64,000 nucleotides of DNA. It comes from Sepiola atlantica (taxonomy: Eukaryota > Mollusca > Cephalopoda > Sepiida > Sepiolidae). Of the stretch, positions 20,570-33,741 are shown in pieces (within the stretch, counting starts at the first letter, position 1; each line of letters starts with the position of its first letter). The stretch is from assembly GCA_963556195.1 (NCBI GenBank), contig OY744525.1, forward strand, positions 28,540,769 to 28,604,768. The letters are read 5' to 3'. Both the position numbers and the translations under genes were made by a program. The notes below the pieces were generated by a model. The model did no database searches. It was not told the origin of the DNA and was given only the letters and a program-made list of their open reading frames with translations.

Positions 20570-22202
20570 GGTTCACCTCAAACAAGGCAGGCCGCCACTG
20601 TAGACGTAAGGGGCTACTGAGAAAAAAGAAAAGGTGAGAAGGTTGGGGAGGTCAGCCTAAGTTGGGATCTGCGCAGCGAGATGTCTGTTTACATTAGTTT
20701 TAAATTTCTGCATGTCAGTACTGTCGGGGAAACAGGGGGCATGGAGGGAGTTCCATATGCCCGCAGCACGAGGAAAGAAGCTATTTGAGTAGAAAGCTCT
20801 CCGGCATCTGGGGACCTTCACAGTGAATGAATGAGATTTAGTTGATTGTAGAGTTAGTCTAGTGAATTTACGTCGAGGGAGCACCAGAGTAGTCAATTCA
20901 TCGGAGCATAATTCATTGAAGTATTTGTAAAACAAACATACGGATGCTACATTGCGGCGATGGGACAGGGACTGGAGCTTGGTTGACAATGAGGGACCTA
21001 TTAGGTTGGTGACTCTTTTTTGGACCTTGTCAAGGAGGTAAAGACTAGTAGATTATGCATCAACCCAGATGTGGCAACAATACTCCATGCATGGGCGGAT
21101 AGTGGCTTTGTAGAGATACAGGATAATGTCAGGTGTGAGGAGTTTACTAGCACGGTAGAGGGAGTCAACCTGCTTTGCGGCAGCCTTGGCAATGTCTTCA
21201 ATGTTTTGTGTGAAGGTTAGGTCGAGGAGTTTGAATGATGAACTCTAAGGTAGGATGTTATTTGCCATGGCAATCGGTGGTTGTCTTTGCGGCATTAAAA
21301 GTTACCAACCATTTATGACCCCAATCCACTACAGCCTGGGGTCATTTTCTAAGGATTCAGCCATTGCTTCGAATATGATCGCGTCTGTTTTGCCAACATG
21401 ACGAAAGTAAAGCGTGGTGTCGTCAGCAAATAAACTCATCTCAGACTCTATGTCATCAGGGAGATCGTTTATATAGATCAGGAACAACAAAGGTCCAAGG
21501 ATAGATTCCTGGGTTACACCAGCATTGATGTCATGTTGCTTAGATGAACGGCCATCGAGGACAACCTGGATTTTTCTTTTGTTTAGGAAGGATCTAATTA
21601 TATTAAGTAGTTGCCCAGTAATACCGTTTGAGCGTATTTTCAGGAGTATCCCTTTATGCCATACCTTGTCAAAAGCCTTGGATATATCAAGCGCTACTGC
21701 CCTAGCTTCACGTGCCTTGTCAAGTGTATGATACATGCGTTCAGAGATGACCGTTAGGATGTCTGCAGTAGATTGCGCTTGTCTAAATCAATACTGGCGG
21801 TCAGATAGAAGTTTAGAATTAACTAAGTGCCGTACTATCGCTAGATTGATTAAGGATTTAAAGATTTGGGCAAAGATCGACAGTAGACTGATTGGGCGGT
21901 AGTTCTGAGGGTCGGTTCTATTCCCAGAACTCTTGTAGACTGATACCACTGAGGCAATTTTCCAGCTATCGGGGAAGCAAAATTCAGTTAGGCATTCATT
22001 GTAGAGTTTGGAGAGGACAGGGGCCAGTTCAGCAGAACATTTCTTTATTACTATTAGAGGTATAAGATCAGGCCCACAAGCTTTCAAGGTGTCAAGGTTT
22101 TTATGATGTCTCTGACCTGGGATAGGGGAGATGACCAGGTTACCAAGTGTGACTTCGGTCCACGAAGGGAATTCAGGGAGGGGGTGGTTATCTGAGTCTA
22201 AA
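20570..22202 (-). pseudogene. Jockey-like LINE, 5'-truncated ORF2 with 3' UTR
   Basis: On the minus strand this matches 48040-49733 of the long copy. It starts 5'-truncated near 22202 and covers the RT: KACGPDLIPLIVIKKCSAEL, NYRPISLLSIF, LDISKAFDKVWHKG and the FADDTT catalytic box (about 21430). It then covers the C-terminal RRNVASVCLFYKYFNEL region, and ends at 20570 with the shared 3' UTR and ATGTTATATATAA. Frames break near 21790, 21330 and 21000. A nonsense or splice-in change replaces the SVPQGS loop with GVTQES. No endonuclease is present. This is a dead retroposed copy. Confidence 0.88.
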
Positions 22203-24093
22203 GTAGACTTTCCGTCCCAATATTAATTTAGGGTGGTTTCTGGTTTAGCAGAACTCTCTTATGATATCGCGTGTAAAAATGCAAACAACTCTTTTATAGA
22301 ATGGAAATAATGTTCTTGTGAAGCAACTATATTCATGGAAATTCCGTTTGATGTTAGAAAAACGAGAAGAAGGGGAGGTTCTTTACAGTTTTCGTAAACA
22401 CAGACAAGTCCTAGCTGTGAATGTGAATAACGTAGAAGGATGAACGAGAGCTTAGAGCTCAGTCGAACATCTTCCAATTAATTAACAATAGAGCAGAAAA
22501 ATATCAGCAAAGTCTCGTCTGTGCGAAACGGCTCTCGGGAGAACAGAATATATCACTCCCACAAGATTGTGAGATAGATTTTGCACACTTTCCAGGATTC
22601 CCTGAGAGGCAGCTCCCCGTATGTTGCATCTATACAAACTTCATGTAATTATTGTTCGTTTGGGAAAAAAAAGTATCATTATTTCAAAAGGATACACAAT
22701 TGGCAATTAAAATAATTCGACCAATGAAAATGGCAATAAGAAAATAAATATGGACTACCCTGCTGTTCTTGACCCATGTGTACGTTCACGTTCACGAAAA
22801 CATGTTACAGAGATTTGTTAAATTTTAAAAGAATAGAAAATAAAAAATAATAGACTAATATGTAGCATAACCGGAATAAATTTTCGTCTCAAAACACATT
22901 TGTTGGCACGCGTATGCAGTTGGCCGGCGTGTAGAGAGATTGTTATTAAAACTAGTAGTACTCGTTGTGACCTTCACCCATCTCTTTTTCTTCTTTATAG
23001 AAGCGAGTGTAGAGTTGTATCTGTCTCTTTCTTTCTCTTTCTTAAGTCTTGTATACGGGTTTATAGAAAACAACAGAGCACATATTTTCGCCTTGGAGTT
23101 TAATGCTCTTTTTAGTGAAGGTTTATTACGCACTAGATTTTCTTTACAGTAATGGTGTAGTCCTGCTCCCATCTATACCCTATAATCTTCTGCTTGGTTC
23201 CACACACACAACCCAATAGAACGTCTCTAGCTTTTTTATCTGCAAAACCTTCATTTCTTACCTTACTACCTGTTGTTACGTTACTTTCTTGGCACTTTAG
23301 CTTAATTTCTTAACGTTAATTCGAAATGGAAACTTTATTTTTTCCTGAAACGTTTAACCTACTACCAATATGTAATATATTGGATGACCTTGTGGACATC
23401 CAAGAAGATTGCTTTAGAATATTGTTGTCTGGGGAGTTTTTATTACTGAAATTTGTGAGAACCAGGAGAACAGAAGTGAGAAAAGCGTGATATATGTGAC
23501 GTCATCGACTAAGTAGGGACGAATGCGACGAATAACATAAACACTTGAATAATAGAACAACATGTCAATTTAAAATTCGTTTAAGAAATGTTCTATTAAT
23601 TTAAATAAGGAAACTTTGGAGTTGTTTCGTTCAGTCATTTTTTAGCATTTTAGTTAAAAAAACAATACTTTCTATTGTAATATCAGCTCATGCAAAATTT
23701 TGTGAACAACTCATGAACCAATTTTGAGAAATAATAACGGAATAACGGAATGATGGAATACTGAATAACGGAATAACGGAATAACGCGATAAAAAGATGA
23801 CGTACAAACGCACTACCGAACGGTGACAAAGCCATAAGTCCTTTTTAAGTAGCACATTAAGTGACTAAAACGTAAATATAAAAGGATAAATAAATAGTTA
23901 AAAATAGTTCGACTATCAGAATAATTGATCTATAGAATTATAATTCGGGGTTATCATAGATCGAAATAAGAAATAGTCGCCATCACTAATTTCAATAGAA
24001 CTATTTTCTCGACATGCGTGTAAATCTAACACATACATACATATCTATGGTAATAACTGAATCTTTAGAAAATGACTTGATGTGTGTAGTATT
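22203..24093. other. No gene seen
   Basis: I recognise no domain in the short frames. A small array of GAATAACG-like words sits at 23738-23792. The rest is unremarkable. Confidence 0.45.
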
Positions 24094-24403
24094 GATTTAC
24101 TCTTCTCCAGGAGTTAGGCACAAGGCCAGTTTGTATCTTACTCCCACAAGTAAGATGTGACCCAAGGTCGGGTCGGGAAAGTGGGGTTTAAAAATTGCCT
24201 GCATTCCCCGGTAGAGGCGCCTCAGGCAGTAAGCAATAAACTTACTCCTCCCTAAAGAGGGGAGGCAAAGCCTGAGAAGGTGGACCTCCCAGAATTGCAC
24301 AGGACAGACCCATTGACCGGCGTAATCAAGACCTGAAGCCGAAGACAACACCAGTATGGGGTGCAGTATCCATCGGAACAGATACTACACTTTGATCTTA
24401 GCC
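24094..24403 (-). mobile_element. U2 snRNA-headed SINE, copy 3 (internal deletions)
   Basis: On the minus strand the copy begins TTTGGCTAAGATCAAAGTGT and keeps the body and the TGGAGAAGAGTAAATC tail. It lacks parts found in copies 2 and 4, such as the segment between the GGTTTAAAAATTGCC and GCATTCCCCGG words. I could not define a clear target-site duplication. Confidence 0.82.
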
Positions 24404-24489
24404 AAATGGATGCTTACATTTAATGGTACCTAAATAAAGTTCCTTTTCTTTTAACAATTATAAGAAACCTTTACAGCCATGGATTTTCA

Positions 24490-25085
24490 TGGCTGGTAGC
24501 ACATTTCTCGAGAAGTTTAATGTCAAAACTACTTGTCTTAACATTCACAGGAGAACATTTATTTGTATAAATACAAACAAGTCCACTGCAAAAAAGGTAG
24601 GCTCCCTACACCAGACTAGAAAACTTCTCATAACATTAAGTATATTTTATCTCTATAAAACCAGCATTCGCGCATGGATGGAACAATGAAATATTGTTGC
24701 CAGATATTGGTTGGTGCACCAGCATTTAATATCTCCATCTTGGACAAGTTGCAAAGAAAGAGTTTTTAATCCAACAGGTTTCGCGCTGACAGCCACGCTC
24801 CATCATCCCATCGTTGTATCCCTGTGCTTGTTTTACAAATACTTCCACGGAATGTGCTGGACAAACTTGCTACACTTGTCCCCTTTTCCCAACGTTAATA
24901 CCCCCGACTCACCCAATCAGCATCTAAATCCCACCCCTTCACTGTAGAGGTATCCTAATGCCGGAAAAGCTTCTATTCCAATATCTTCTTTCCTCGGACC
25001 GCTTGTGTTTGGCTTCCTGTTCCCGCTACTCTACCAACATGCATAAATTTAACTGTAATTTGAACATTTTCCTGTCCGACTTTCT
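24490..25085 (+). pseudogene. Old jockey-like LINE ORF2 C-terminal relic
   Basis: Across frameshifts the plus strand still reads VGSLHQTRKLLIT, LYKTSIRAWMEQ, an RCIPVLVLQIL(P)-like run, HPFTVEV and FYSNIFFP. These are the landmarks of the C-terminal region at 49110-49600, at clearly lower identity than the other copies. It has no 3' UTR signature and no catalytic motif. It is an older insertion than its relatives in this window. Confidence 0.65.
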
Positions 25086-25329
25086 ACTTATGGTTCACTT
25101 TGTAAATCTGACCCCTAATCGCAGAGGGCCATTACGTTTCACTGAGAATATTCCTTGTTTGTGGTTAATTAAAGTACAAAAATACATACGTGAATTAAAG
25201 AAGCCTCCGCCATCTTGCTTTTATGTTTTACGGACAAAATAAATGGTAATGACAAAAGACTATCAAAGATGGTGGTTACGTGCTTTCGATGCCAACAATA
25301 TGAGACACAATAATCGAAAATGGACCGGT

Positions 25330-25395
25330 CGACATTCTTCGGGAGGTGCGCATCAGGCGATATGCAATAAACTTACCACCCTTCCGAAGGTATAG
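25330..25395 (-). mobile_element. Small relic of the U2-headed SINE
   Basis: GGGAGGTGCGCATCAGGCGA and GCAATAAACTTACCACCCTTC resemble the GGGGCGCCCCAGGCAGTAAG / CAATAAACTTACTC part of the intact copies. This is the only part left. Confidence 0.45.
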
Positions 25396-25573
25396 ATAAT
25401 GCATGAAAAGATGGGTTCTTCAGACAAAACCTAACCATGTCTCAGCCAATAAAAAAGTGCCTGATGCCTTGCGCAGGAGACCATAGTTTCCTAGAGTGAT
25501 TCCAAAGAAACACTTGGCTGGTATTAAAAAAGCCGGCGAGGCTTTGAAAAAGAAAGTTCCATAGTTCAATTCG

Positions 25574-25596
25574 GTGTGTGTGTGTGTGTGTGTGTT
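25574..25596. repeat. (GT)n microsatellite
   Basis: Short GTGTGT run of about ten units. Confidence 0.9.
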
Positions 25597-25689
25597 TGTG
25601 GCCACTATGCCATACAAACTGTAGCGATTGAACATTTACCGAACAAAACAATTGCAGTATTTAGAGGAAGAGAGATGTCAATTCCCCGT

Positions 25690-26060
25690 AGTCTAAATTG
25701 ATCTGGGTCAGAATCCATCTATATAACACTTATCGTTGGTTAAGTTTTGCCCTTGGCGTAGTATTTATTAGCTCCTTACATCAAGTGGCTTCATGCCATG
25801 TCTGGAGCGATATCCATAAACAATCAGAAAGAAATCCTTCACTCTATTTCCATAATGAGATGTTTTCTTTCTGTACAGATTGATCCTTTATTTATTTATT
25901 TATTTTTAAACTTTAAACTTTAAATTTTGAACTTTATCAATCGAGATGTAATTTCTACGCATATCAATATTAGTGCAAACATACGCGAAGCATAATTTCT
26001 TCTTTCATGTTTGACGGACTATGTAAAGTCATTAATGATACATCAGATTCAGGAAGCTGA
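25690..26060 (+). repeat. Interspersed repeat family B, copy 1
   Basis: The first part (CTTATCGTTGG, CTCCTTACATC, TGTCTGGAGCGAT) matches 32715-32850. The second part (GAAAGAAATC, CCATAATGAGATGTTTTCTT, AATATTAGTG) matches 29570-29800. Together the three define an AT-rich non-coding repeat of at least 350 bp. Its class is not recognised. Confidence 0.6.
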
Positions 26061-27069
26061 CGAATTAATATAGTAGCCAAAGTAGAATATGCTCCGAGAC
26101 ATTTTCGGGGGGGGGGGGGCAACAACACTGGCAATACGGATTTGATACATTTTGATTTTAATTTGATAGACAGAAAGAGAATGGACTTCAGCATTTCTAA
26201 ACAGCATACACTTCTTTATTATGGTTTGCATGCATCTTAGCCTCGTCTCTATATAAATAACATCATGAATAAACATGATTATGTGTGTGGTTATGATTAA
26301 ACGCAACTGTTCAAAATAGGTTTTAATTTTAAACCATTGTATTCGGTTAATTAAGGAATAAACAATATCTTCATTAATTTCATTTCACTTCCACAAAAAC
26401 TCCTATATAAAAAATACATTTCTTAACAATTAACTAGCATGGAATGCGTAAAATAATTACCCAGCATGCAATGCGTTTTTTCCCTTTACATCTAAGTCAT
26501 ATAATACAACGCATTACTATGTTTCAAAGTGTTAACGATTTGTAAGTTATTTTATTCTTTGTTTAAATCATTAGTCTTATTTTATCCTTTGCCTATTTGC
26601 AAACTTGGTCTCAACCTGACATAACCATTCATTATAATTTATGGCTTATTGCGCATTTTACTTATTTACAAACATTATACTGTTTCAGCGTATTATTTTA
26701 CTATTTTTCCTATTTCTTCATTTTACATGATAAAACTTATACCAAATTCAATCTATTTATTAAATATGTTTTAATTCCCTCCGAACACTGTTAACCTGAT
26801 TATTTTTAAACGTCTATCTTTAGCTGCAGATTATTTCGCAAGTTAATTTTAGAACATATTCTTTTTACAAAAATTGTAATTTTCACATTTATATTTAAAA
26901 AAAGATTTTTCTCAACTACCAACATGAATTTAAATGTAGTTATTTCAAATTGTCATTTTGAATTTTCTAAAACGTTTTTCATACACTTATTACTTTAATA
27001 AACCATTTTTTTCTTGCTACGTATACCTGGAGTAAAATGGTATGGCCATGAGCAGAGTTTCTTTCTGAA
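26061..27069. other. No gene seen
   Basis: AT-rich spacer. A G-run (26108-26119) is the only notable feature. Confidence 0.45.
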
Positions 27070-27290
27070 CTGATTGGAACACCATACCACGGGGCTTCTT
27101 CCCAGCTGACTACAACATGGTCGTTTTCAAGTCCAATGTTATCAAATTCTTATTGATCCGTCCTCTCAGATAATCCGAGACTGCTCAGTTTTAACCATCA
27201 TCTCAAATACTCAACGTGTGTGTCTCACCGTTACACCTGGCAAACCAATTAACCCTTTCCCTTGAGTGGCATTCGGTCCCATTAGTATAC
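27070..27290 (+). repeat. Single copy of the 115-bp repeat plus its downstream flank
   Basis: CCATACCACGGGGCTTCTTC, CAGCTGACTACAACATGGTC and the later TCTCACCGTTACAC and CTTGAGTGGC words match 5168-5284 and 5830-5935 in the same order. The whole unit, not only the tandem part, is therefore interspersed. Confidence 0.6.
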
Positions 27291-27454
27291 AAAAAAACTT
27301 TTTACTATATTATAAAATCGATTATTTATATAATTATTTTGTATCTTACTGTGTAAGTTATATAATTCAATACATTACTATGTCTGAAAGTGTGGACTAC
27401 ATTTAAGTTATTTTAATTATTATTCAAATTAATATGTTTATTCTTACTATTTCC

Positions 27455-28160
27455 AACCACCGATTGCCATGGCAAATAACACCCTATCCGAAAGTGCAAC
27501 GTTCAGACTCCTCAGCCTAATATTCACAGGTAACATGAATTGGAACAAATACATAGAAGACATTGCCTACGCTGCTGCAAAGAAGTTAGACTCACTTTAC
27601 CGTGCTAGTAAACTTCTCACACCTGGTAGTAGCCTATATCTATACAAAGCCACCATCCACCCATGCATGGAGTATTATTGCCAAATATGGGCTGGTGCAC
27701 CATCACTAGTCTCTCCCTCTTAGAAAATGTCCAAAACGAGTTGCTAATCTAATAGGTTACTCACTATCCACCAAACTCCATCCCCTGTCCCATCGCCGTA
27801 ATGTTGCAACCTTGTACTTGTTTTACAAGTACTTTAATAGAATGTACTCTGACGAACTTGCTGCTTTGGTGCCCACCTCGACATAAATACACAAGACCAA
27901 CCCGACAATCAACTAAATTCCATCCATTCACTGTGGAGGTCTTCAGATGCCAGAGAGCCTTCTACCCCAATAGCTTCTTTCCTCATGCTGCTTCCTGTTT
28001 ACCCGACTGTACCGACATTCAGAAATTGAAAACTAATGTGAACAATCATCTCACTGCATTGTTCTCAGTTTAGGATGCCTAAAAAAACTTTCACCTTATT
28101 CTCAGTAGCCCCTTACGTCTACAGTGGCAACTTACCTTGTTTGGGTGAACTGTGTTAAAA
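27455..28160 (+). pseudogene. Jockey-like LINE, 3' ~700 bp copy
   Basis: It corresponds to 48990-49733 of the long copy. The plus strand reads MANNTLSESATFRLLSLIFT, NWNKYIEDIAYAAAKKLDSL and LTPGSSLYLYKATIHPCMEY. After a frame break at about 27722 it continues with YFNRMYSDELAALVPT-like and RQSTKFHPFTVEV sequence, then the 3' UTR CTCAGTAGCCCCTTACGTCT. The copy is 5'-truncated after the RT catalytic box, so it has no activity. Confidence 0.85.
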
Positions 28161-29569
28161 AATATAAAAAATTAACTATTTGCAAACTTGGATTCAAATT
28201 GACTTCATCTTACTTTAATCATGGACAATTGTGATGTAGGATGTTCCAGGGTACGATGGTAACAGTCTCTTTTAATCCTAACACCAGAAGCAAACACGTT
28301 GAACATTGTGTTTTAAAGACTGTTCTGTAATCAGATATGTTTTTAAGAATAAGTCTATAAGGGCTTGGTCTTCGCATCGACTGTAAGATCAACTCCTATA
28401 ATATTCTGTAACGAAATGGTCTAAAATGAAAAGAAAAAACAAGGCCCTTTACATTCAAACAGTGCCACAGTGAAGAAAGTAAGAAAGTAAGAATTGTCGG
28501 TCCCTGAAAGTATTTTCTTGAGCAGTATATCTTCCAAGTTGACCGGGACGAGAGAGAATATCGTCTCTCTTTGTTGGTGTGTACTTCTCCTAATGGTCTG
28601 GAAGCAGTCTTTCAAAGGTTCAGTCGTAATTAATACGCCCTCGGGGCTGATTGCTCACCGTGTGTCCAAATCACCTCGCAGAGGCTGCTCACCGCAAGAA
28701 TAAAGAATAGTTAATGTTTATGACTGCTACAAGTGCAAGATGGAAAATGGTAATTAATTGTTTCTACCTGTTTAACAGCCTAAACTGGCAGAAGGTTTAT
28801 GCATTCTAAATTAAAACCGCTGGAAAACGTGAGAGAAAGGTATAACAGAGCGAAACACGTTGGAGAGTTCTGTATTCTGAAATAGGATGTGGGGTTTGGC
28901 AACTTATGCACCTTGTTCCCTATGGATTATAACCAAATTAATTATCTGATGAAGTTATCTCAAGTATAAACATGATTCCTGATTGAAAAATCACTTGGCA
29001 ACGTTTGATAAATACGGCTTGTTTTATATAAAATCTTTGCCCGTTAAATTTTAAATTTGAATCCACATTTCATTAGTTTTGTCCATTTTTTCCGTTGTAG
29101 ATATAAACAAGCAGATATTGTTTTTTTGAAGTACAAAACATCTAACGAATGAAGAAAAAGAAAGAAAAACGGACTTATGATATAAAAACGTACAAGTTGA
29201 TAGAATATTTTGATATTTCAAGTAATGATCGTATAAAAGCTAAATTCCTCAATATAAGACTACTTAGTACTATTTTATTGAATGTACAAAACCATTTAAA
29301 ACGAACAAGTACGCCGATTATATTGGTGAATGGCCAACCTCGAGCTAACGCCATTTGCTTTTTTTACTAAGGAGCGATAACTAAGAACTCTCAGTGAGAA
29401 AAAACATCCTCAACTGTATAATAACCACCAATGTATTTGTATATAAATACATATCTGCGCCGTCACACAAAAGTTAGCGAGTAAAAAATACTGCCAAAAA
29501 CAGCCATTTCAAGTTTTTACAGGAAGTCAGAATGCAAATAGCAAATCAGACCATACCGCCGTGTGAAAT
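28161..29569. other. No gene seen
   Basis: I recognise neither coding domains nor repeats. The short Lys-rich frame at 29149-29370 has no recognisable family. Confidence 0.45.
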
Positions 29570-29810
29570 ACATTCTGAAAGAAATCGTTTACTCTATTCC
29601 CATAATGAGATGTTTTCTTTGTTTGTCTTGTTTCTTCTTTCTGTGACGATTTATATCTTTTGTATTTTGTAATTTCTTTTAAACATTTCAGTTTTCTTCT
29701 AAACTTCACCGATTGAGACGTCAATTACTACAATATGAATATTAGTGTTAACCCTAGCAAAGCAAACATTCTTCTATAATTTTTGACATATAGTGTAAAC
29801 TCCTCTGTAT
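29570..29810 (+). repeat. Interspersed repeat family B, copy 2
   Basis: It matches 25820-26040 (CTGAAAGAAATCGTTTACTC versus CAGAAAGAAATCCTTCACTC, then CCATAATGAGATGTTTTCTT). It is diverged. Confidence 0.6.
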
Positions 29811-30869
29811 ATAATATACTTTGATAAATGGGGAGGCACGTAGTGTATTATTTGCCTGGTCTATACAATCGCGGACCATGCGATCAGATGCACGAACCTC
29901 AAATCCTATCATATTGGGATCAATTACGCACTAATGCTGTTTGAAAGGTATGCATCTTTCAGCTAGTGAACCATGTTTTATTGATCTTATACAACGAACC
30001 ATAGAAATATTGTGTTTCGGCATTAAATAGCTCAAGAAATGCGTTATCTGATCGAATTTTAACAAATATTTTGAAGCCTTTACACATTTACTATTTTAGC
30101 ATTATAAATATTAGTAGAAGTAGTAGAAGAAGTAATGATAATATCCTTAATGTGTAGCTATATTGGACGTGTGCGTGTATAAACAGTGTTAAAAACGGAC
30201 ATTTTCACGTCAGGTTAGATCAAATAAGACATGGAATTTTCCATTATGAGTTAGATGTTAGGCTAAAGTGTATCGGAAGTTACGTAATGACAGAAATTAC
30301 ATAACAGAAAAGCGAGATCGATTGTTTTTATTGGGTGTTCGACGTCAAGGCGAACTAACAGCTGTGTCCGATGCACGTTGTTGGTCGGGGTTCATGCCAT
30401 TCATTTTGATTAACTTGCTGTAAATTGCTGTAAAATGTAAAACCAAATCCCACAGTAAAAAATAAAGTTATTTAATATTCTTTTTAATTGCTTCCATTAT
30501 TCTAGCCACAAGAGAAAAAAAAATGAACATCGCTACGACTGATACTGCCATTACTACAGAGAGACGTAACCATTTTAAAGCCAACTACTTACAATGAGTC
30601 AACGAGAAATTAAGCTGTAAACATGATAATTATGAGTCAATTGATGTGGTCGCGAGGATTCCGCATTTCACGTTACAAACGACTTATTAGTGGTATGTAA
30701 CGTTACACCTGCCTATGGAACAGATGGCACCTTCAACAATCTTTCTGACAAATTATGTCCAATTATGTCCAATAGTTTGGTCTATATTCGTGATTATTAT
30801 TAATAGTGTTCGCAACGGTATATACCACGGGAAGGTGTGGTACAAGGCTGAGAGGTAATGATAATAGGT
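29811..30869. other. No gene seen
   Basis: AT-rich sequence without a supportable feature. Confidence 0.45.
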
Positions 30870-31110
30870 CAGCGCACAAGATCTAGCGCAGTCGGGTTTC
30901 ACAAAATGGCCTGAGCAGCTCCCTCGGCATTCCCCGATAGGATTGCACCAGGCAGTTAGTGATAAACTAATCCCTTCTCAAAACGAGAATGTAAAGCCTG
31001 GGAGGGTGGACCTGTTAAGACTATACAGAAAAATAATTCCGCCAGACAAAGAAGGGCCGCTGATGTCGCAACGGCCGACCTATCGGACTTATTGTATCAT
31101 CGACTGGTAT
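30870..31110 (-). mobile_element. Diverged U2-headed SINE relic
   Basis: GGCATTCCCCGATAGG, CACCAGGCAGTTAGTGATAA and AAAGCCTGGGAGGGTGGACC match the body of the intact copies in order. The U2 head is gone. Confidence 0.65.
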
Positions 31111-31379
31111 GAAATGGCAAAATGACTTTTGGCATAAACTGTAGTGTTAGCAACAGTCGTAGTAGCAGTGGTGGTATTAATAGTAGTACTTGCATTGTTA
31201 CCTCCTTATTGACACAGCCAAAGTTTCAAGAATGCTACTCTGGTAATACCAGATCAGGCTGCCTGAAGATACTAACTTCCTGACCAAAAATGCACCAAAC
31301 ATTAATGTTACTGTTTTTTTCTTTCTCTTTGCAAAACTCAATCATGTTCTGCAAAGTCGAAAACAAAACAAAATAAACA

Positions 31380-31750
31380 TTTTTTCTTTACAAAACAACC
31401 ACACCAAACACCATGAATAAATACTTGAACATATAAAGATTCGGCATTAAATAACCCGAAAAGGGTTGATATGCCGTAAAACAAAACATTCAAACCAAAC
31501 ACTTTGAATAAATATTTTAACATATTAAGAACTTGAAGCATATACACTTTTACTAAAATGACCGGATTCGGCATTAAATAACCCGAAAAGGGTTGATATG
31601 CCGTAAAACAAAACATTCAAACCAAACACTTTGAATAAATATTTGAACATATAAAGAACTTGAAGCATATACACTTTTACTAAAATGACCGGATTCGGCA
31701 TTAAATAACCCGAAAATGGTTGATATGCCGTAAAACAAAACAACCACATG
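31380..31750. repeat. ~126-bp tandem repeat, about 2.5-3 units
   Basis: ATTCGGCATTAAATAACCCG begins units at about 31440, 31567 and 31693, and each continues to AACATTCAAACCAAACACTT. A partial unit precedes at 31380. Since 126 is divisible by 3, the minus strand keeps one frame open as a repeated hydrophobic peptide. No family is recognised, and I regard it as non-genic. Confidence 0.85.
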
Positions 31751-32417
31751 CAAAATATGATACATTTACTTGGAGTAATGTTTTAATCGACAGACAGACA
31801 GACACCATTCTCAATTACAATGCAGATTGTTTCTAAGCACATTTGTTTATTAATGACTTTCATCAAAGTTTGAAAAGAAATAATAAAGAATGTGAAACCA
31901 AATAAATGACACATTTGCAATTCTCAAGACATTATTCTTAATCACACCTTCCACAGAAACGAGTTGAACCATATCTAAAAGTACATACTCTTTTTTAATG
32001 CCGTTTCAATTGTTGAACGTCTCCAGATGACACCTGTATCAAACTGATCAGTGAATGAGTAGGTCAAACGAGTAAGAAGCAATGACTTGAAAACTTATTG
32101 GAATCACAAGGGAATTAAATGGAAACTACGATTCAGTGTTTGAAATTGTAGCCTGCATAAATATTTTATAATTTCATAAGCCTGACTGTTGCCAACATAT
32201 TAGCAAAGTTGACTCACTCTCAACGGGAAGACGACTATGGAGAAATCATTCTTCGTATCTGCATAAATAATAATGAGAGCAATTAAAAATCATAGGAAAA
32301 CAAATAAAGTCTAAACAAAGGTCAATCTATCACAATCGATTCAGACGCATGCATATCTAAGTATTTTTATATCTATCTTATTTATAGGTATGTAGGTAAC
32401 ATTTTATCTAATAGTAT

Positions 32418-32420
<3 letters not shown>
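31751..32420. other. No gene seen
   Basis: AT-rich spacer. Confidence 0.45.

Positions 32421-32470
<50 letters not shown>
32421..32470. repeat. (CA)n(TA)n microsatellite
   Basis: (AC)n grades into (TA)n. Confidence 0.9.
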
Positions 32471-32476
<6 letters not shown>

Positions 32477-32714
32477 ACTAGCCGACTTTGCCAGTCCGCT
32501 ATCGCTTCTAAAGTTCACTATTTGACATACTTGAAACAAACATTTTAGATAATAAACATTTAATTTATAAGTTTATTGTAAACTCATTTACATTTAAGAG
32601 AAAAGAAAGTGAACCATTGGGTTTACTTTCGTCAGTCACGTAACTTTTGCTTCCCTTATTTTGTTCTTTAGTCCTCACATTTAATGAGCGATGTTTCTGA
32701 CAAAGGGGGAATAA

Positions 32715-32850
32715 TTGCTGTTTTTTTGGGTCGAAATCTATCCATTTAACGCTTATCGTTGGCTATTATTTTTGTTTTTTTTTAACTTGAAGTGGTATTT
32801 TTTTATCTCCTTACATCTAGGAGCTACATGCTTTGTCTGGAGCGATTTCC
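32715..32850 (+). repeat. Interspersed repeat family B, copy 3 (5' part)
   Basis: CGCTTATCGTTGGCTATT, CTCCTTACATCTAGGAGC and TTTGTCTGGAGCGATTTCCA align with 25705-25815. Confidence 0.55.
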
Positions 32851-33585
32851 ATTTAAAAGAAAACCTCAAAATAAAAACGTTCGCATTTATTCATAAACTT
32901 ATTAACATTATGTATATAAATAGATAAATATAAACATTTTGGTAATTTACATACACATTTATGTATGTTTTAAAGAAATCAAAAGAAAGAAGAAATTAAT
33001 TAACCTAAGTAGTGTCGCTAATTGGAGGAAAGAAGAAAGAAAGAACGAGTAAGAGTAGAAATTATTGTCCATCCAACCAATTTGTTATATTAACTTTCCT
33101 TGTTATTTATAGCACGTGTGACGAGTCTAATTCCTACATGACGCCGTGGTTGTTCTGCTAGTAAGAGACGAATTAGCGGAGTATAAATGAGGAACAGTAA
33201 TAAGTCATTATTTGTTATAACGTGGCGTCTCTTCCTCTTGCGTGAGGTGATATTGTGTGCTTATTTTGTGTGTGTGTGTGTGCATTTATTTCTATTCGTA
33301 AGTGTGTGCTTGTGTAGTTTTTCTTTTTCAAAGTGTGTTAATAGGTGTGTTTTTTTGCATGTAGTTGTTTGTTTTGCTCATCTTGTTTGCTATGAGTGGA
33401 TTTCTGTTCGTGCCTGTTGTATAGTGTGTGATTGCGTCCGTGAATATATATAGAATAATATAGGTGTGTTCTTGCTGGTATATATTATGTGTGCCTCATT
33501 TTGTGTATGTGTGTGCTAATAAAACATGTCTCAAGTATTAACGAAAAAAATTATGAAAAATTTGAAACGTCCACGGTCTTGCATT

Positions 33586-33588
<3 letters not shown>
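32851..33588. other. No gene seen; GT-rich patch
   Basis: The TG-rich stretch 33255-33530 gives Val/Cys-rich frames that look like repeat translation. Confidence 0.45.
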
Positions 33589-33644
<56 letters not shown>

Positions 33645-33700
33645 TGATGAATTTTAATGCAGCAAAGTGTTCATATGAGCCATATTTTTTATTATGTATA

Positions 33701-33741
<41 letters not shown>

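Noticed and set aside
20235..20637. Three overlapping open frames with a PFFPIIHWCH repeat
   Set aside because: All three frames read the same 26-bp minisatellite, so the openness is automatic.
33187..33453. 88-residue Cys/Val-rich frame
   Set aside because: It is driven by a TG-rich stretch, and no signal peptide or cysteine pattern is convincing.
33641..33651. Hammerhead core CTGATGA at the foldback edge
   Set aside because: No GAAA or stem II partner at the required spacing.
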